Part shown: in pieces, positions 14,361 through 22,127 of the stretch | Layout of the letters: the number at the start of each line of letters is the position of its first letter | Numbering within the stretch: the first letter of the stretch is position 1 | Assembly: GCF_900109615.1 (NCBI RefSeq) | Contig: NZ_FOIX01000002.1 | Span: 62,001 to 126,000, forward strand | Source: Kaistella antarctica | GTDB taxonomy: Bacteria; Bacteroidota; Bacteroidia; Flavobacteriales; Weeksellaceae | Direction: 5' to 3' | Length of the DNA: 64,000 nt | Program-made: the position numbers and the translations under genes | Notes under the pieces: generated by a model | What the model saw: the letters and a program-made list of their open reading frames with translations, nothing else | What the model was told of the DNA's origin: nothing | Database searches by the model: none

Positions 14361-15215
14361 ATGACTAAGAACGTCCTTGGAGACTTTTATAAATTTTTAT
14401 TAAAACCAAATGATCATCAATTACAATTAAAGTTAAAAGATAAATTTCGATTGATTTTAATCTTAATGGGGTTTGAGATTCTGGTTACTCTTGTTGTAAT
14501 ACTTCCGCTTTTGTATTTGATAGATTTTCTTTCGCCCCTCAAACAAGATCGGATAGACTACTCTGAAACTTTTGTTTATTTACTAGTTTTGTTCGTCTTT
14601 GTGGTCCCTCTTATTGAAGAAGTAATCTTTCGGTTATTTTTAAGTTACAGAAGAGTTAATCTTGTTATTTCTAAAGAGAGCTGGACTAAACTCTTTCCGT
14701 ATCTCGTTTATATTCCGACCTTAATCTTTGGGTTTCTGCATCTTGGTAATTTTAATAATGATAATGCTCTTTTTTATATTCTTTCACCCTTGGTCATCTT
14801 ATCGCAATTATTCGGCGGGCTTGTTATCTCGTTTATCAGAGTGAGATTAAATTTTTTCTACAGTACTTTCTACCATTTCATATGGAACTTCCTCTTTGCT
14901 ATCGCAGTGCCATTTTTACTATCGGTTGTATTGAAGCCTTATACAGAACAAACCTCACAGTATAAGATTGTCATAGAAGAATTACCCTTTTTCGTCGAAA
15001 ATGAGGAACAAACTTTCAACATTGACAGCACCCAGAGCAGAATTAGCTCGGTTCAGTTAAGGCAATATTCCGTGCAGCATTTATTGGATTCGCTTTATTC
15101 AAAGGATAAGTATTTCGTTGATGATGTCTTAATTAATCTCGATTTCAAGTCAACAAGAGGCTTGAAGAAAGAAGAGTTTTTAGAGATCCTAAAAAAGGAA
15201 TATAAAATAAGATAG
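14361..15215 (+). CDS. CPBP-family intramembrane glutamic protease
   Basis: A 284-residue membrane protein with several TM segments (about 30-55, 70-85, 113-128, 135-158, 170-192). CPBP/Rce1-like motifs are present: E86-E87-x-x-x-R91 (IEEVIFR), H127 in GFLHLGN, and H172 with N176 in YHFIWNF. These are the catalytic Glu and His residues of the family. A soluble C-terminal tail of about 80 residues follows the membrane part, which is longer than in small CPBP proteins. Relatives process prenylated proteins or bacteriocins. The substrate here is unknown. Confidence 0.8.
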   Translation: MTKNVLGDFYKFLLKPNDHQLQLKLKDKFRLILILMGFEILVTLVVILPLLYLIDFLSPLKQDRIDYSETFVYLLVLFVFVVPLIEEVIFRLFLSYRRVNLVISKESWTKLFPYLVYIPTLIFGFLHLGNFNNDNALFYILSPLVILSQLFGGLVISFIRVRLNFFYSTFYHFIWNFLFAIAVPFLLSVVLKPYTEQTSQYKIVIEELPFFVENEEQTFNIDSTQSRISSVQLRQYSVQHLLDSLYSKDKYFVDDVLINLDFKSTRGLKKEEFLEILKKEYKIR

Positions 15216-15328
15216 AACTTTTTTTTAATCTAAGTTGCTGAGGCTGTAGTTTCTCCTTCTAGCAGAGTTTTTTTTCTTTACTCTTTCCTGCACCATATCA
15301 GTTAAGTTGATTAATATTCTTTTTATAG

Positions 15329-15357
15329 TTGAGGTGCTTTTAATTAGACTACATTTG
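15329..15357 (+). promoter_or_regulatory. Promoter of the mla operon
   Basis: TTG at 15329-15331, 18-bp spacer, TACATTTG at 15350-15357. This is a full match to the Bacteroidetes -33/-7 consensus. The predicted transcript start is about 10 bp before the ATG at 15374. Confidence 0.7.
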
Positions 15358-15373
15358 ATTGATACATGACACT

Positions 15374-16156
15374 ATGTTCAAATCATCTACATTACTAGCT
15401 TCTACCAAATCTTTTTTCGCAGAGATTGGCGATATCGCTTTGTTTGCGGGGCGATTCTTTAGAGAGGTTTTTACGCCACCTTATGAGTTCAAAGAGCTTG
15501 TTCGCCAATGTTATAATATTGGGAATCGCTCCTTGCTGCTCGTTATGGTAACTGGATTTATTTTAGGATTGGTATTTACGCTACAATCGCGTCCGACTTT
15601 GGAGCAATTTGGTGCAGAATCTTGGATTCCTTCTATGATCAGTATTTCGATTATTAGAGAAATCGGACCAGTTATTATTGCGCTCATCTGTGCGGGAAGA
15701 ATTGGATCTGGAATCGGGGCCGAGTTAGGTTCGATGCGGGTTACCGAACAAATTGACGCTATGGAAGTTTCAGGAACAAACCCTTTCAAATATTTAGTAG
15801 TGACCAGAATTCTTGCGACCACTTTGATGCTACCACTTTTAGTGGTCATCGGAGATACCGTGGCGCTCTTGGGATCGGCAATCGTTGAAAATTTAAAATC
15901 TGATGTTTCCTTTACGCTTTATTTTAATCAGGTTTTTAGCGCCATACAGTTTGGCGATATTATTCCGGCAACCATCAAAACTTTTTTCTTTGGTTTTGCG
16001 ATTGGATTAATTGGCTGTTACAAAGGGTATAACTGTGCAAAAGGAACAGTAGGTGTTGGGGAAGCTTCCAATGCTGCGGTTGTTTACACGTCGATGTTGG
16101 TTTTTGTAATTGACTTTATTGCGGTATTTGTAACGGACATTATTTTTGAAATTTAA
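15374..16156 (+). CDS. mlaE: MlaE-like ABC transporter permease
   Basis: A 260-residue inner-membrane permease of the MlaE family. Hallmarks are GFILGLVFTLQ, the REIGPVIIALICAGRIGSGIGAELG block split over the central helices, and MRVTEQIDAMEVSGTNP. With the next two genes it forms a phospholipid or other lipid transporter that maintains outer-membrane asymmetry. I chose the ATG at 15374 over the TTG five codons upstream because the TTG lies right on the -7 promoter box. The next gene starts 2 bp after this one. Confidence 0.92.
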   Translation: MFKSSTLLASTKSFFAEIGDIALFAGRFFREVFTPPYEFKELVRQCYNIGNRSLLLVMVTGFILGLVFTLQSRPTLEQFGAESWIPSMISISIIREIGPVIIALICAGRIGSGIGAELGSMRVTEQIDAMEVSGTNPFKYLVVTRILATTLMLPLLVVIGDTVALLGSAIVENLKSDVSFTLYFNQVFSAIQFGDIIPATIKTFFFGFAIGLIGCYKGYNCAKGTVGVGEASNAAVVYTSMLVFVIDFIAVFVTDIIFEI

Positions 16157-16158
16157 AA

Positions 16159-16911
16159 ATGAAAACAGAAGAGACCAGACAGCCAGTTTTAGAACTGAAA
16201 AATATCACCAAAAGTTTTGGCGACAATCATGTTTTAAAAGGTTTTAATCTTCAGTTGTTTGAAGGCGAGAACTTGACCATTATGGGAAAATCGGGTTCGG
16301 GCAAATCGGTGATGGTAAAATGCCTCGTCGGTTTATTGAAGCCAGATGGCGGCAGTATCAGTATTCGTGGCGAAGATATCACTCAGATGGGTCAGAAAGA
16401 ACTTGATATTCTGCGCACGGAAATAGGTTTTCTTTTTCAAGGAAGTGCCTTGTACGATTCCATGACCGTTCGCGAAAACTTGGAATTTCCGCTGAGAAGA
16501 CATCAAGATAAAATAGAAAATTTTACGGGTACAGAAGTTTTGGTTGTAGAAGCTTTAGAAGATGTCGGTCTTGCACAAACCATTGATTTAATGCCAGCCG
16601 AACTTTCTGGCGGAATGCAAAGAAGAGTGGCGCTTGCGCGAGCTTTAATTTTGAAACCTAAAATATTGATGTATGATGAACCTACAACGGGGTTAGATCC
16701 CATCACTTCAAAAGAAATTATAGAACTACTTAGAAATATTCAGGAAAAATATAAAACGTCATCCATTATCATCACGCACGATGTCGATTGTGCCAGAGTG
16801 ATTTCTAACCGGATGATTTTGTTGGTAGATGGCCTCAATTACGCCGAAGGTACCTACGAGGAACTTTTAAAATCAGAAGATCCACAAGTTCAGGCCTTCT
16901 TTAAAAATTAA
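16159..16911 (+). CDS. mlaF: MlaF-like ABC transporter ATPase
   Basis: A 250-residue ABC ATPase. Walker A GKSGSGKS is at 43-50, the signature is LSGGMQRR, and Walker B is ILMYDEPTTGLDP followed by the H-loop ITHD. It energises the MlaE permease. Spacing of 2 bp to mlaE and 4 bp to mlaD shows one operon. Length is normal for the family. Confidence 0.93.
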   Translation: MKTEETRQPVLELKNITKSFGDNHVLKGFNLQLFEGENLTIMGKSGSGKSVMVKCLVGLLKPDGGSISIRGEDITQMGQKELDILRTEIGFLFQGSALYDSMTVRENLEFPLRRHQDKIENFTGTEVLVVEALEDVGLAQTIDLMPAELSGGMQRRVALARALILKPKILMYDEPTTGLDPITSKEIIELLRNIQEKYKTSSIIITHDVDCARVISNRMILLVDGLNYAEGTYEELLKSEDPQVQAFFKN

Positions 16912-16915
16912 AATT

Positions 16916-17929
16916 ATGGGAAAATCAGATTCAAGTAAAATAAAGGTCGGTATTTTTGTCGTTGTCGGCACAATACTGTTGGTTACCGCACTCTATTTGG
17001 TAGGGAAACAGCAACACCTTTTTAGCAAAAATATTCAGCTTTATGCCGTTTTTACAGATGTTAGTGGCTTGCAATTGGGCAACAATGTTCGGTATTCTGG
17101 CGTAAATGTCGGCACCGTGAGCAAAATCGAAATGACGGCTGAAGGTAAAATTACCGTTGAAATGTCAGTAGATGAAAAAGCCGCCCGCTTTATCAAAAAA
17201 GATGCGGTGGCAACCATCGCTTCTGATGGATTGGTGGGAAGCATGGTCGTGAACCTCGTGCCTGGAGATAATAAGGCAGCGAAGCCGGTAGCTGCTGGTG
17301 ATCAGATTGAAATTAAAACCAAAGTCAGTGTTGATGAAATTCTGGAAACCTTTAGCAAAACCAATGAAAGTGCTGCTTTAATCACTTCCGATCTTGCGAA
17401 AATTACTCATCAGGTTGTGGGTGGAAAAGGAGCTTTGGGTGCCATCTTAAGTGACTCTTTGCTAGAGAATGATTTACGCCGTTCTATTGCCGCGCTCAAG
17501 CGAACTGCCGAAGGAACCAACCGAGCCATGGCGCAAGTAAATGCGGTTATTTCTAAAATAAATTACGACCAAAGTGCCGCTGCAGTTCTTTTAAGTGATC
17601 CAAAGTCGCGTAAGCAAATACAAGATGTTTTTACCAATTTGGAAAAATCCAGCCAAGATATTAATAAGGTATCTAAAAGTTTGAATGAGTATGTGACCGA
17701 AATTAAAACTGGAAAAGGCTCTTTAAATTATATTACGAAAGATGAAACTTTGGTTAAAAATATTGATTCGACAGTTGTCAACGTTCGAGAAGCGACCGAC
17801 AAACTGAATCAAAATATGGAAGCCTTGAAACATAACTTTTTATTCCGAGGTTATTTCCGAAAGCTTGAAAAAAAGAAAGCAAAAGAAATAAAAGAAAGTG
17901 AAATAAAAGAAAATGAAGTAAAACTGTAA
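16916..17929 (+). CDS. mlaD: MlaD-like MCE-domain protein
   Basis: A 337-residue protein with one N-terminal TM helix (about 9-27) and an MCE domain at about 38-115 (VFTDVSGLQLGNNVRYSGV). A helical periplasmic region follows, and a C-terminal tail of Lys/Glu repeats (KEIKESEIKENEVK). MCE proteins form hexameric rings that pass lipids to or from the MlaFE complex. It is longer than E. coli MlaD (about 180 residues) because of the extra helices, as is common in Bacteroidetes. Confidence 0.9.
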   Translation: MGKSDSSKIKVGIFVVVGTILLVTALYLVGKQQHLFSKNIQLYAVFTDVSGLQLGNNVRYSGVNVGTVSKIEMTAEGKITVEMSVDEKAARFIKKDAVATIASDGLVGSMVVNLVPGDNKAAKPVAAGDQIEIKTKVSVDEILETFSKTNESAALITSDLAKITHQVVGGKGALGAILSDSLLENDLRRSIAALKRTAEGTNRAMAQVNAVISKINYDQSAAAVLLSDPKSRKQIQDVFTNLEKSSQDINKVSKSLNEYVTEIKTGKGSLNYITKDETLVKNIDSTVVNVREATDKLNQNMEALKHNFLFRGYFRKLEKKKAKEIKESEIKENEVKL

Positions 17930-17957
17930 AAACTTTTCTACCCTAAAATAAATCGCC

Positions 17958-19310
17958 GTGCTGAAACATAAAATAAACCTTACCGGTCTTTTTATCGCGA
18001 TCACCGTTTTTATTGTTCTTTTATTCTTACCCGTTTTTGATAGTCAAAAAGCCCAATACGCGTTTGCCCTATTGGCGATGGTTGCCATCTTGTGGATTAC
18101 CGAATCCATCCCTTTGCCTTTAACCAGTTTGTTGATTCCCGTCGGTGCAATCTTTTTGCAGTTGCTCTCTCCCAAAGATGCTTTCACCGAGTTTGCCAAT
18201 CCCATCTTGTTTTTATTCATGGGTGGCTTTGTGTTGGCAGGAGCTTTATCGTACCATTCCCTCGACAAAATGCTGGCTCAGAAATTAATCAAACTCGCGG
18301 GTGGAAATTTCTACCGCTCGGCTATCTTTTTAATGCTTTCAACCGCCCTAACTGCTTTCTTTGTCAGCAATACTTCGTCCACAGCGATGATGATTCCGTT
18401 AGCTTTAGGAATGCTTGTGCTCGTCGATAAAGATACCGTCTCGCCAGAGTCTAAATTCCTCATGCTCGGGATAGCTTATTCTGCCAATATCGGAGGGATT
18501 GTTACCATTATTTCATCACCACCAAACGCCATTGGCGCCGCCATTTTGAACATTAATTTTCTAACTTGGTTGAAGTACAGTGTTCCCATATTTCTCATCA
18601 CTTTTCCCGTAATGATCACGGTTTTGACGCTTTATTTTAAACCAGACAGAAAGATGAGTATTGGCGTGATGACTTTTGAAAAAGAAACGGCAGCACCGTT
18701 GAAAACACTAATATTCATATTTCTACTCACTGTTATATTATGGATGATGGACGGAATACTTTCGCCACTGCTCCACATCGATAACAGTTTTAACTCTTTA
18801 GTGGCCATCTTCGCTATTTTTCTAATTTATATCACCAAAGTGTTGAGTTGGGACAAAATTTTAAAAAGTATCAACTGGGAAATTCTATTGCTTTTTGGTG
18901 GTGGTCTTACCTTGGGATTTATCATCGAAGAAAGCGGCCTTGGCGAAATATTGATAGGGAAGATCTCAAGCCTCATCACTTTGGTTCCGATTTATGTCTT
19001 CCTCTTGGCAATCGTGATATTCAGTATCATTCTCACCGAGTTTATGAGCAATACCGCCAGTGCCGCCATGATGTTGCCGCTTCTTTTTTCCTTGGCGACT
19101 CAACTTGAAATCAATCCAGTACTTTTACTTCTTCCAGCTACCATTGCCGCTTCATTCGGATTTATGATGCCTGCTGGAACACCGCCGAATGCCATGGTTT
19201 TCTCCTCAGGTTACGTCCCGCAAAAAGACATGCTGAAAGCTGGTTTAATCGTCAATGTTTTGGTTGCACTTATCGTCACCACCTATTTTTACTTTATATT
19301 TTATCATTAA
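17958..19310 (+). CDS. SLC13/DASS-family sodium:dicarboxylate symporter
   Basis: A 450-residue transporter with about 11 TM helices, starting at GTG. Two inverted-repeat signature loops are present: SNTSSTAMMIPLALGM in the first half and SNTASAAMMLPLL in the second, followed by MPAGTPPNAMVFSSG. These S-N-T motifs coordinate Na+ and the carboxylate in SLC13 proteins. It starts 28 bp after mlaD and may be in the same transcript, though the function is separate. Likely substrates are succinate, malate or citrate. Confidence 0.88.
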   Translation: MLKHKINLTGLFIAITVFIVLLFLPVFDSQKAQYAFALLAMVAILWITESIPLPLTSLLIPVGAIFLQLLSPKDAFTEFANPILFLFMGGFVLAGALSYHSLDKMLAQKLIKLAGGNFYRSAIFLMLSTALTAFFVSNTSSTAMMIPLALGMLVLVDKDTVSPESKFLMLGIAYSANIGGIVTIISSPPNAIGAAILNINFLTWLKYSVPIFLITFPVMITVLTLYFKPDRKMSIGVMTFEKETAAPLKTLIFIFLLTVILWMMDGILSPLLHIDNSFNSLVAIFAIFLIYITKVLSWDKILKSINWEILLLFGGGLTLGFIIEESGLGEILIGKISSLITLVPIYVFLLAIVIFSIILTEFMSNTASAAMMLPLLFSLATQLEINPVLLLLPATIAASFGFMMPAGTPPNAMVFSSGYVPQKDMLKAGLIVNVLVALIVTTYFYFIFYH

Positions 19311-19408
19311 AATGGGTTATTGCGTCAAGTATCTTTTAGGTTAAAAATAATCGGTATTTGTTTAAATGCTTGCAATAAAATCTCAGTTTTATATAGATAT
19401 CAGTTCTA

Positions 19409-19437
19409 TTGATTTCACCTTAAAATATTTATCTTTG
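19409..19437 (+). promoter_or_regulatory. Promoter in front of the DNA methyltransferase remnant
   Basis: TTG at 19409-19411, 18-bp spacer, TATCTTTG at 19430-19437. It lies 41 bp before the ATG of the broken gene and may now drive the downstream nuclease-like gene. Confidence 0.55.
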
Positions 19438-19478
19438 ACTATAAGTAACCGTTTCAAAGTTTATTTTAATACGCCTCA

Positions 19479-20056
19479 ATGACTATCACTCAATACATCG
19501 ACAGCCCCAACCAAAGGTATCAATTGGGCAATGCGACCGACCGTACTTTTCGTGGAGATTTACAGTTGTTAGTAAACCCAAGTTTGTCGTTAAAACCTCC
19601 GTCGATGAGGTCGCGAACTTCAAAGTTGAGGCTTCCAACCCCAAATTTGACATCAGCAGCTCTAAGTTTGACGTCCAAAACCCCCAATCTCTCGGTTGCA
19701 AACCCTAGACTAGACGCTTCGAACGCTATCGATGACGTCACCAACTCCAACTTATCTATTGTTATCCCCAAGGATGCGGTTGTGAACGCCAAATTTGACG
19801 TTCTTAACCACAAAGAAACTAATGACAGAAACAAAACTGGAAAAGTCTACATCAACGAAACTTACTACTTCCATGATGTGTCGGAATTTGCATGAAATTT
19901 ATACATCGGCGGTTATTATCCTGCCTAAAAATGGCTGAAAGATAGAACGGACAGAACGCTCAAGTTTGAAGATGTTTTGAATTACCAAAAAATAATTGTC
20001 CCGCTTTTTGAAACCGATTGGTTGATGAAGAAATCGATACTATAGAAATAAACTAA
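19479..20056 (+). pseudogene. Wrecked DNA methyltransferase (type ISP/IIG-like): N- and C-termini only
   Basis: The first 31 residues (MTITQYIDSPNQRYQLGNAT, then FRGDLQ) match the conserved start of large restriction-methyltransferase fusions. From about 19838 the frame matches their C-terminus: GKVYINETYYF, NLYIGGYYPA, KWLKDR, LKFEDVLNYQKIIVPL. The last part has TGA where Trp is expected and TAA where Gln is expected in the PA-Q-KWLKDR motif, and a final frameshift before the TAA at 20054. The whole catalytic middle (hundreds of residues) is gone and replaced by a 21-bp repeat array. The gene cannot make an active enzyme. Confidence 0.75.
19571..19802. repeat. Degenerate 21-bp tandem repeat array, about 11 units
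   Basis: Units of 21 bp (one of 22) run from 19571 to 19802. A common core is AAC-n-CCAA-n-TTTGACGTC, best seen at 19634, 19655 and 19782. In one frame this gives a heptad N-P-K-F-D-V-x. On the other strand it reads as repeated SNLxLxT-like heptads, giving two spurious frames. The units are diverged but the 21-bp register is kept. Confidence 0.75.
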
Positions 20057-20062
20057 ATTAAA

Positions 20063-20665
20063 ATGAAAAAAATGGCCATACTATTCTTAATTATTGGAAT
20101 CGCGAGTTTAGCGCTTTCTACTTATTTTTTTACGAGAAAAGAAAATACAAATCGTAGCGTACTTACTGAGCAGCAATCATCTTCAGATGCTCCTTTAAAA
20201 AAAGACATTAGTAAAGAAGATTTTGACGAAATCAAAAAACAAAAAGGAAATGATTTTGAAGATTTCATGATTCAGCTTTTAGGTAAAGAGAAAGGAGTTC
20301 AATTAGTGAGTAGGAACTCTGATTATCATAAAAACGGAGTATCAGCTTCAGAAAATATGGAGCCTGATTTAAAGTTTAAGTCGAATAGTATTCCTTTTTC
20401 TATAGAATGTAAGTGGCGAAAATCATTTTTTAATGAGGAAGTTTTTTTTGCGAAAAATTATCAAATCAGAAACTATAATCAATATCAAATCGACCGAAAA
20501 CAAAAAGTATTTGTCGCTTTTGGTATAGGTGGGCAGCCAAATTCTCCTGAAAAACTTTTTCTGGTACCATTAGCAAAGCTTTCTGAAGAATATATTGGTG
20601 AAAATCAAATCAAAACATACCAAGTGAAAAGTGCCAAAGAAATAATTGAAGTGATTAATAATTAA
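20063..20665 (+). CDS. Membrane-anchored restriction-endonuclease-fold protein
   Basis: A 200-residue protein with one N-terminal TM helix (4-23), a linker, and a PD-(D/E)XK-like domain. E66 lies in KGNDFEDFMIQLL, D102 in EPDLKF, and E115-C-K117 in IECKWR, which is the Mrr-like order. The catalytic residues are present, so nuclease activity is plausible. It begins 6 bp after the remnant of a DNA methyltransferase gene. The topology probably puts the domain either in the periplasm or at the cytoplasmic face; the sequence does not settle this. Confidence 0.65.
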   Translation: MKKMAILFLIIGIASLALSTYFFTRKENTNRSVLTEQQSSSDAPLKKDISKEDFDEIKKQKGNDFEDFMIQLLGKEKGVQLVSRNSDYHKNGVSASENMEPDLKFKSNSIPFSIECKWRKSFFNEEVFFAKNYQIRNYNQYQIDRKQKVFVAFGIGGQPNSPEKLFLVPLAKLSEEYIGENQIKTYQVKSAKEIIEVINN

Positions 20666-20729
20666 TCTTTTTTGCTCAATATTTGATAGTAATAATTTTC
20701 AGCAAATTTTTAATCTAATTTTTAAAACG

Positions 20730-21308
20730 ATGGTTGAAGCAAGCGAATATACTTTTGATTTAGCGAAAATGTTTTTTGGGGATTTCACCGTAATGATTTA
20801 TTTAGAAATCATTCTTCGCGTCGTCATCATCATGGTTTATACGATCATTATGATCAGGTGGATTGGTAAACGTGTGGTTGGCGGTTTGGGTAGCGCAGAT
20901 GTACTGTTGATCGTCGCCATGGGAAGTGCCGTCGGTGATGCCATGTTTTATCCAGATATTCCGCTGTCGATTCCAATTACCGTAATTACTTTGATTGCGG
21001 CCTTTCAGAAATTATACGTTTATGTTGGAATTAAATATGAAGCAGTCCGAAAAGTAACCGATCCCAAAGTGATGAAGCTGGTAGAAAACGGTCGCCTTTT
21101 AAAAGAAAATTTTAAAGAAGACGATATTGATGAAAATGAAGTTTATATGCTATTGAGACAAGAAGGAATACAGTTTTTATCGGAAGTAAAGGGTGCGTAT
21201 TACGAACAATCTGGCGCACTAAGCGTTTATAAATTTGAAGATCCTGTTTTAGAAAATTCAATATTACCGGAACATATTGAAGCTCTTCAATGCAATAATG
21301 AAAAATAA
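20730..21308 (+). CDS. DUF421-family (YetF-like) membrane protein
   Basis: A 192-residue protein with about three N-terminal TM helices (19-40, 52-70, 72-95). The DUF421 signature follows: RWIGKRVVGGLGSADVLLIVAMGS, with a conserved PDIPLSIPI loop, then a soluble C-terminal domain. Family members in Bacillus (YetF class) affect spore proteins, but the general role is unknown. Length and layout are normal. Confidence 0.85.
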   Translation: MVEASEYTFDLAKMFFGDFTVMIYLEIILRVVIIMVYTIIMIRWIGKRVVGGLGSADVLLIVAMGSAVGDAMFYPDIPLSIPITVITLIAAFQKLYVYVGIKYEAVRKVTDPKVMKLVENGRLLKENFKEDDIDENEVYMLLRQEGIQFLSEVKGAYYEQSGALSVYKFEDPVLENSILPEHIEALQCNNEK

Positions 21309-21434
21309 TTTCTATTAACCAACATTATTTTATTAATTGGTCTAAAATTAAATTAGCAAAGAACTTCTAAATGACATCGTTCGTTTGTTCACTCTAAAAA
21401 CACTTCTTCCTCTTTTTTTTCCGAAATTTACCCG

Positions 21435-22025
21435 ATGATTTTAGAAAAAGAAATTCAGTTTATTCTCGCTTTGGACGCTTTGAAAAAAGTGGATCGCAGA
21501 AACTTTAACCTCGAGGATTCCCGCCGGGAAAATACCGCCGAACACAGTTGGCAAATTGTTGTGTTTGCGCAAGTACTCTTGCCATACGCAAAAAATACAG
21601 ATCAGATCGATTTATTAAGAGTGATCAGAATGCTATCCATTCACGATGTCGTAGAAATCGAAGCGGGCGATACTTTTATTTTTGATGAAAGTGGCATGAC
21701 GGGAAAATATGAGCGTGAATTGCAGGCTGCCAAAAACACTTTCGGTATTTTAGATGAACCTTTAAATTCCGACTTTCTAAATTTATGGATGGAGTTTGAA
21801 GCTGAGGAAACGCCTGACGCTATTTTCGCATGTGCTGTAGATCGAATTATGCCTTTCCTGTTGAATGTGTACGGTTCTTCTAAAAGCTGGACTGAAGCTG
21901 GAGTGAAAGTTGCGCAGGTAGAAAACGTTGTCGGCACGGCTGTAAAAAAGGCTTCCACTGAATTGGGCGAAGCTTTTGATATTCTTCTAAAGAAAGCATT
22001 TGAGGAGGGAAAATTGGTAGATTAG
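21435..22025 (+). CDS. HD-domain phosphohydrolase (HDDC2/YfbR-like 5'-nucleotidase)
   Basis: A 196-residue HD hydrolase. Metal ligands are visible in NTAEHSWQI (His) and in LSIHDVVEIEAGD (His-Asp), with a later Asp in ACAVDRIMP. This is the layout of 5'-deoxynucleotidases of the YfbR/HDDC2 type, which dephosphorylate dNMPs. It is a single gene between DUF421 and the convergent mutS2. Confidence 0.82.
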   Translation: MILEKEIQFILALDALKKVDRRNFNLEDSRRENTAEHSWQIVVFAQVLLPYAKNTDQIDLLRVIRMLSIHDVVEIEAGDTFIFDESGMTGKYERELQAAKNTFGILDEPLNSDFLNLWMEFEAEETPDAIFACAVDRIMPFLLNVYGSSKSWTEAGVKVAQVENVVGTAVKKASTELGEAFDILLKKAFEEGKLVD

Positions 22026-22046
22026 ACTTTTGTAATCCTAATGGAA

Positions 22047-22080
22047 AATGCGAGAACTTATTAGATCTCGCATTATATAT
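22047..22080 (+). terminator. Terminator after HD hydrolase gene
   Basis: AATGCGAGA (22047-22055) pairs with TCTCGCATT (22066-22074), followed by an A/T stretch. It lies between two convergent genes and may serve both. Confidence 0.55.
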
Positions 22081-22127
22081 TTAAGTTTCCAGAATCTAAA
22101 ATCTACAATTACATGATTTAAAATCTC

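Noticed and set aside
19486-19834. Two minus-strand frames with SNLEL-type heptads
   Set aside because: They are the reverse reading of the 21-bp repeat array.
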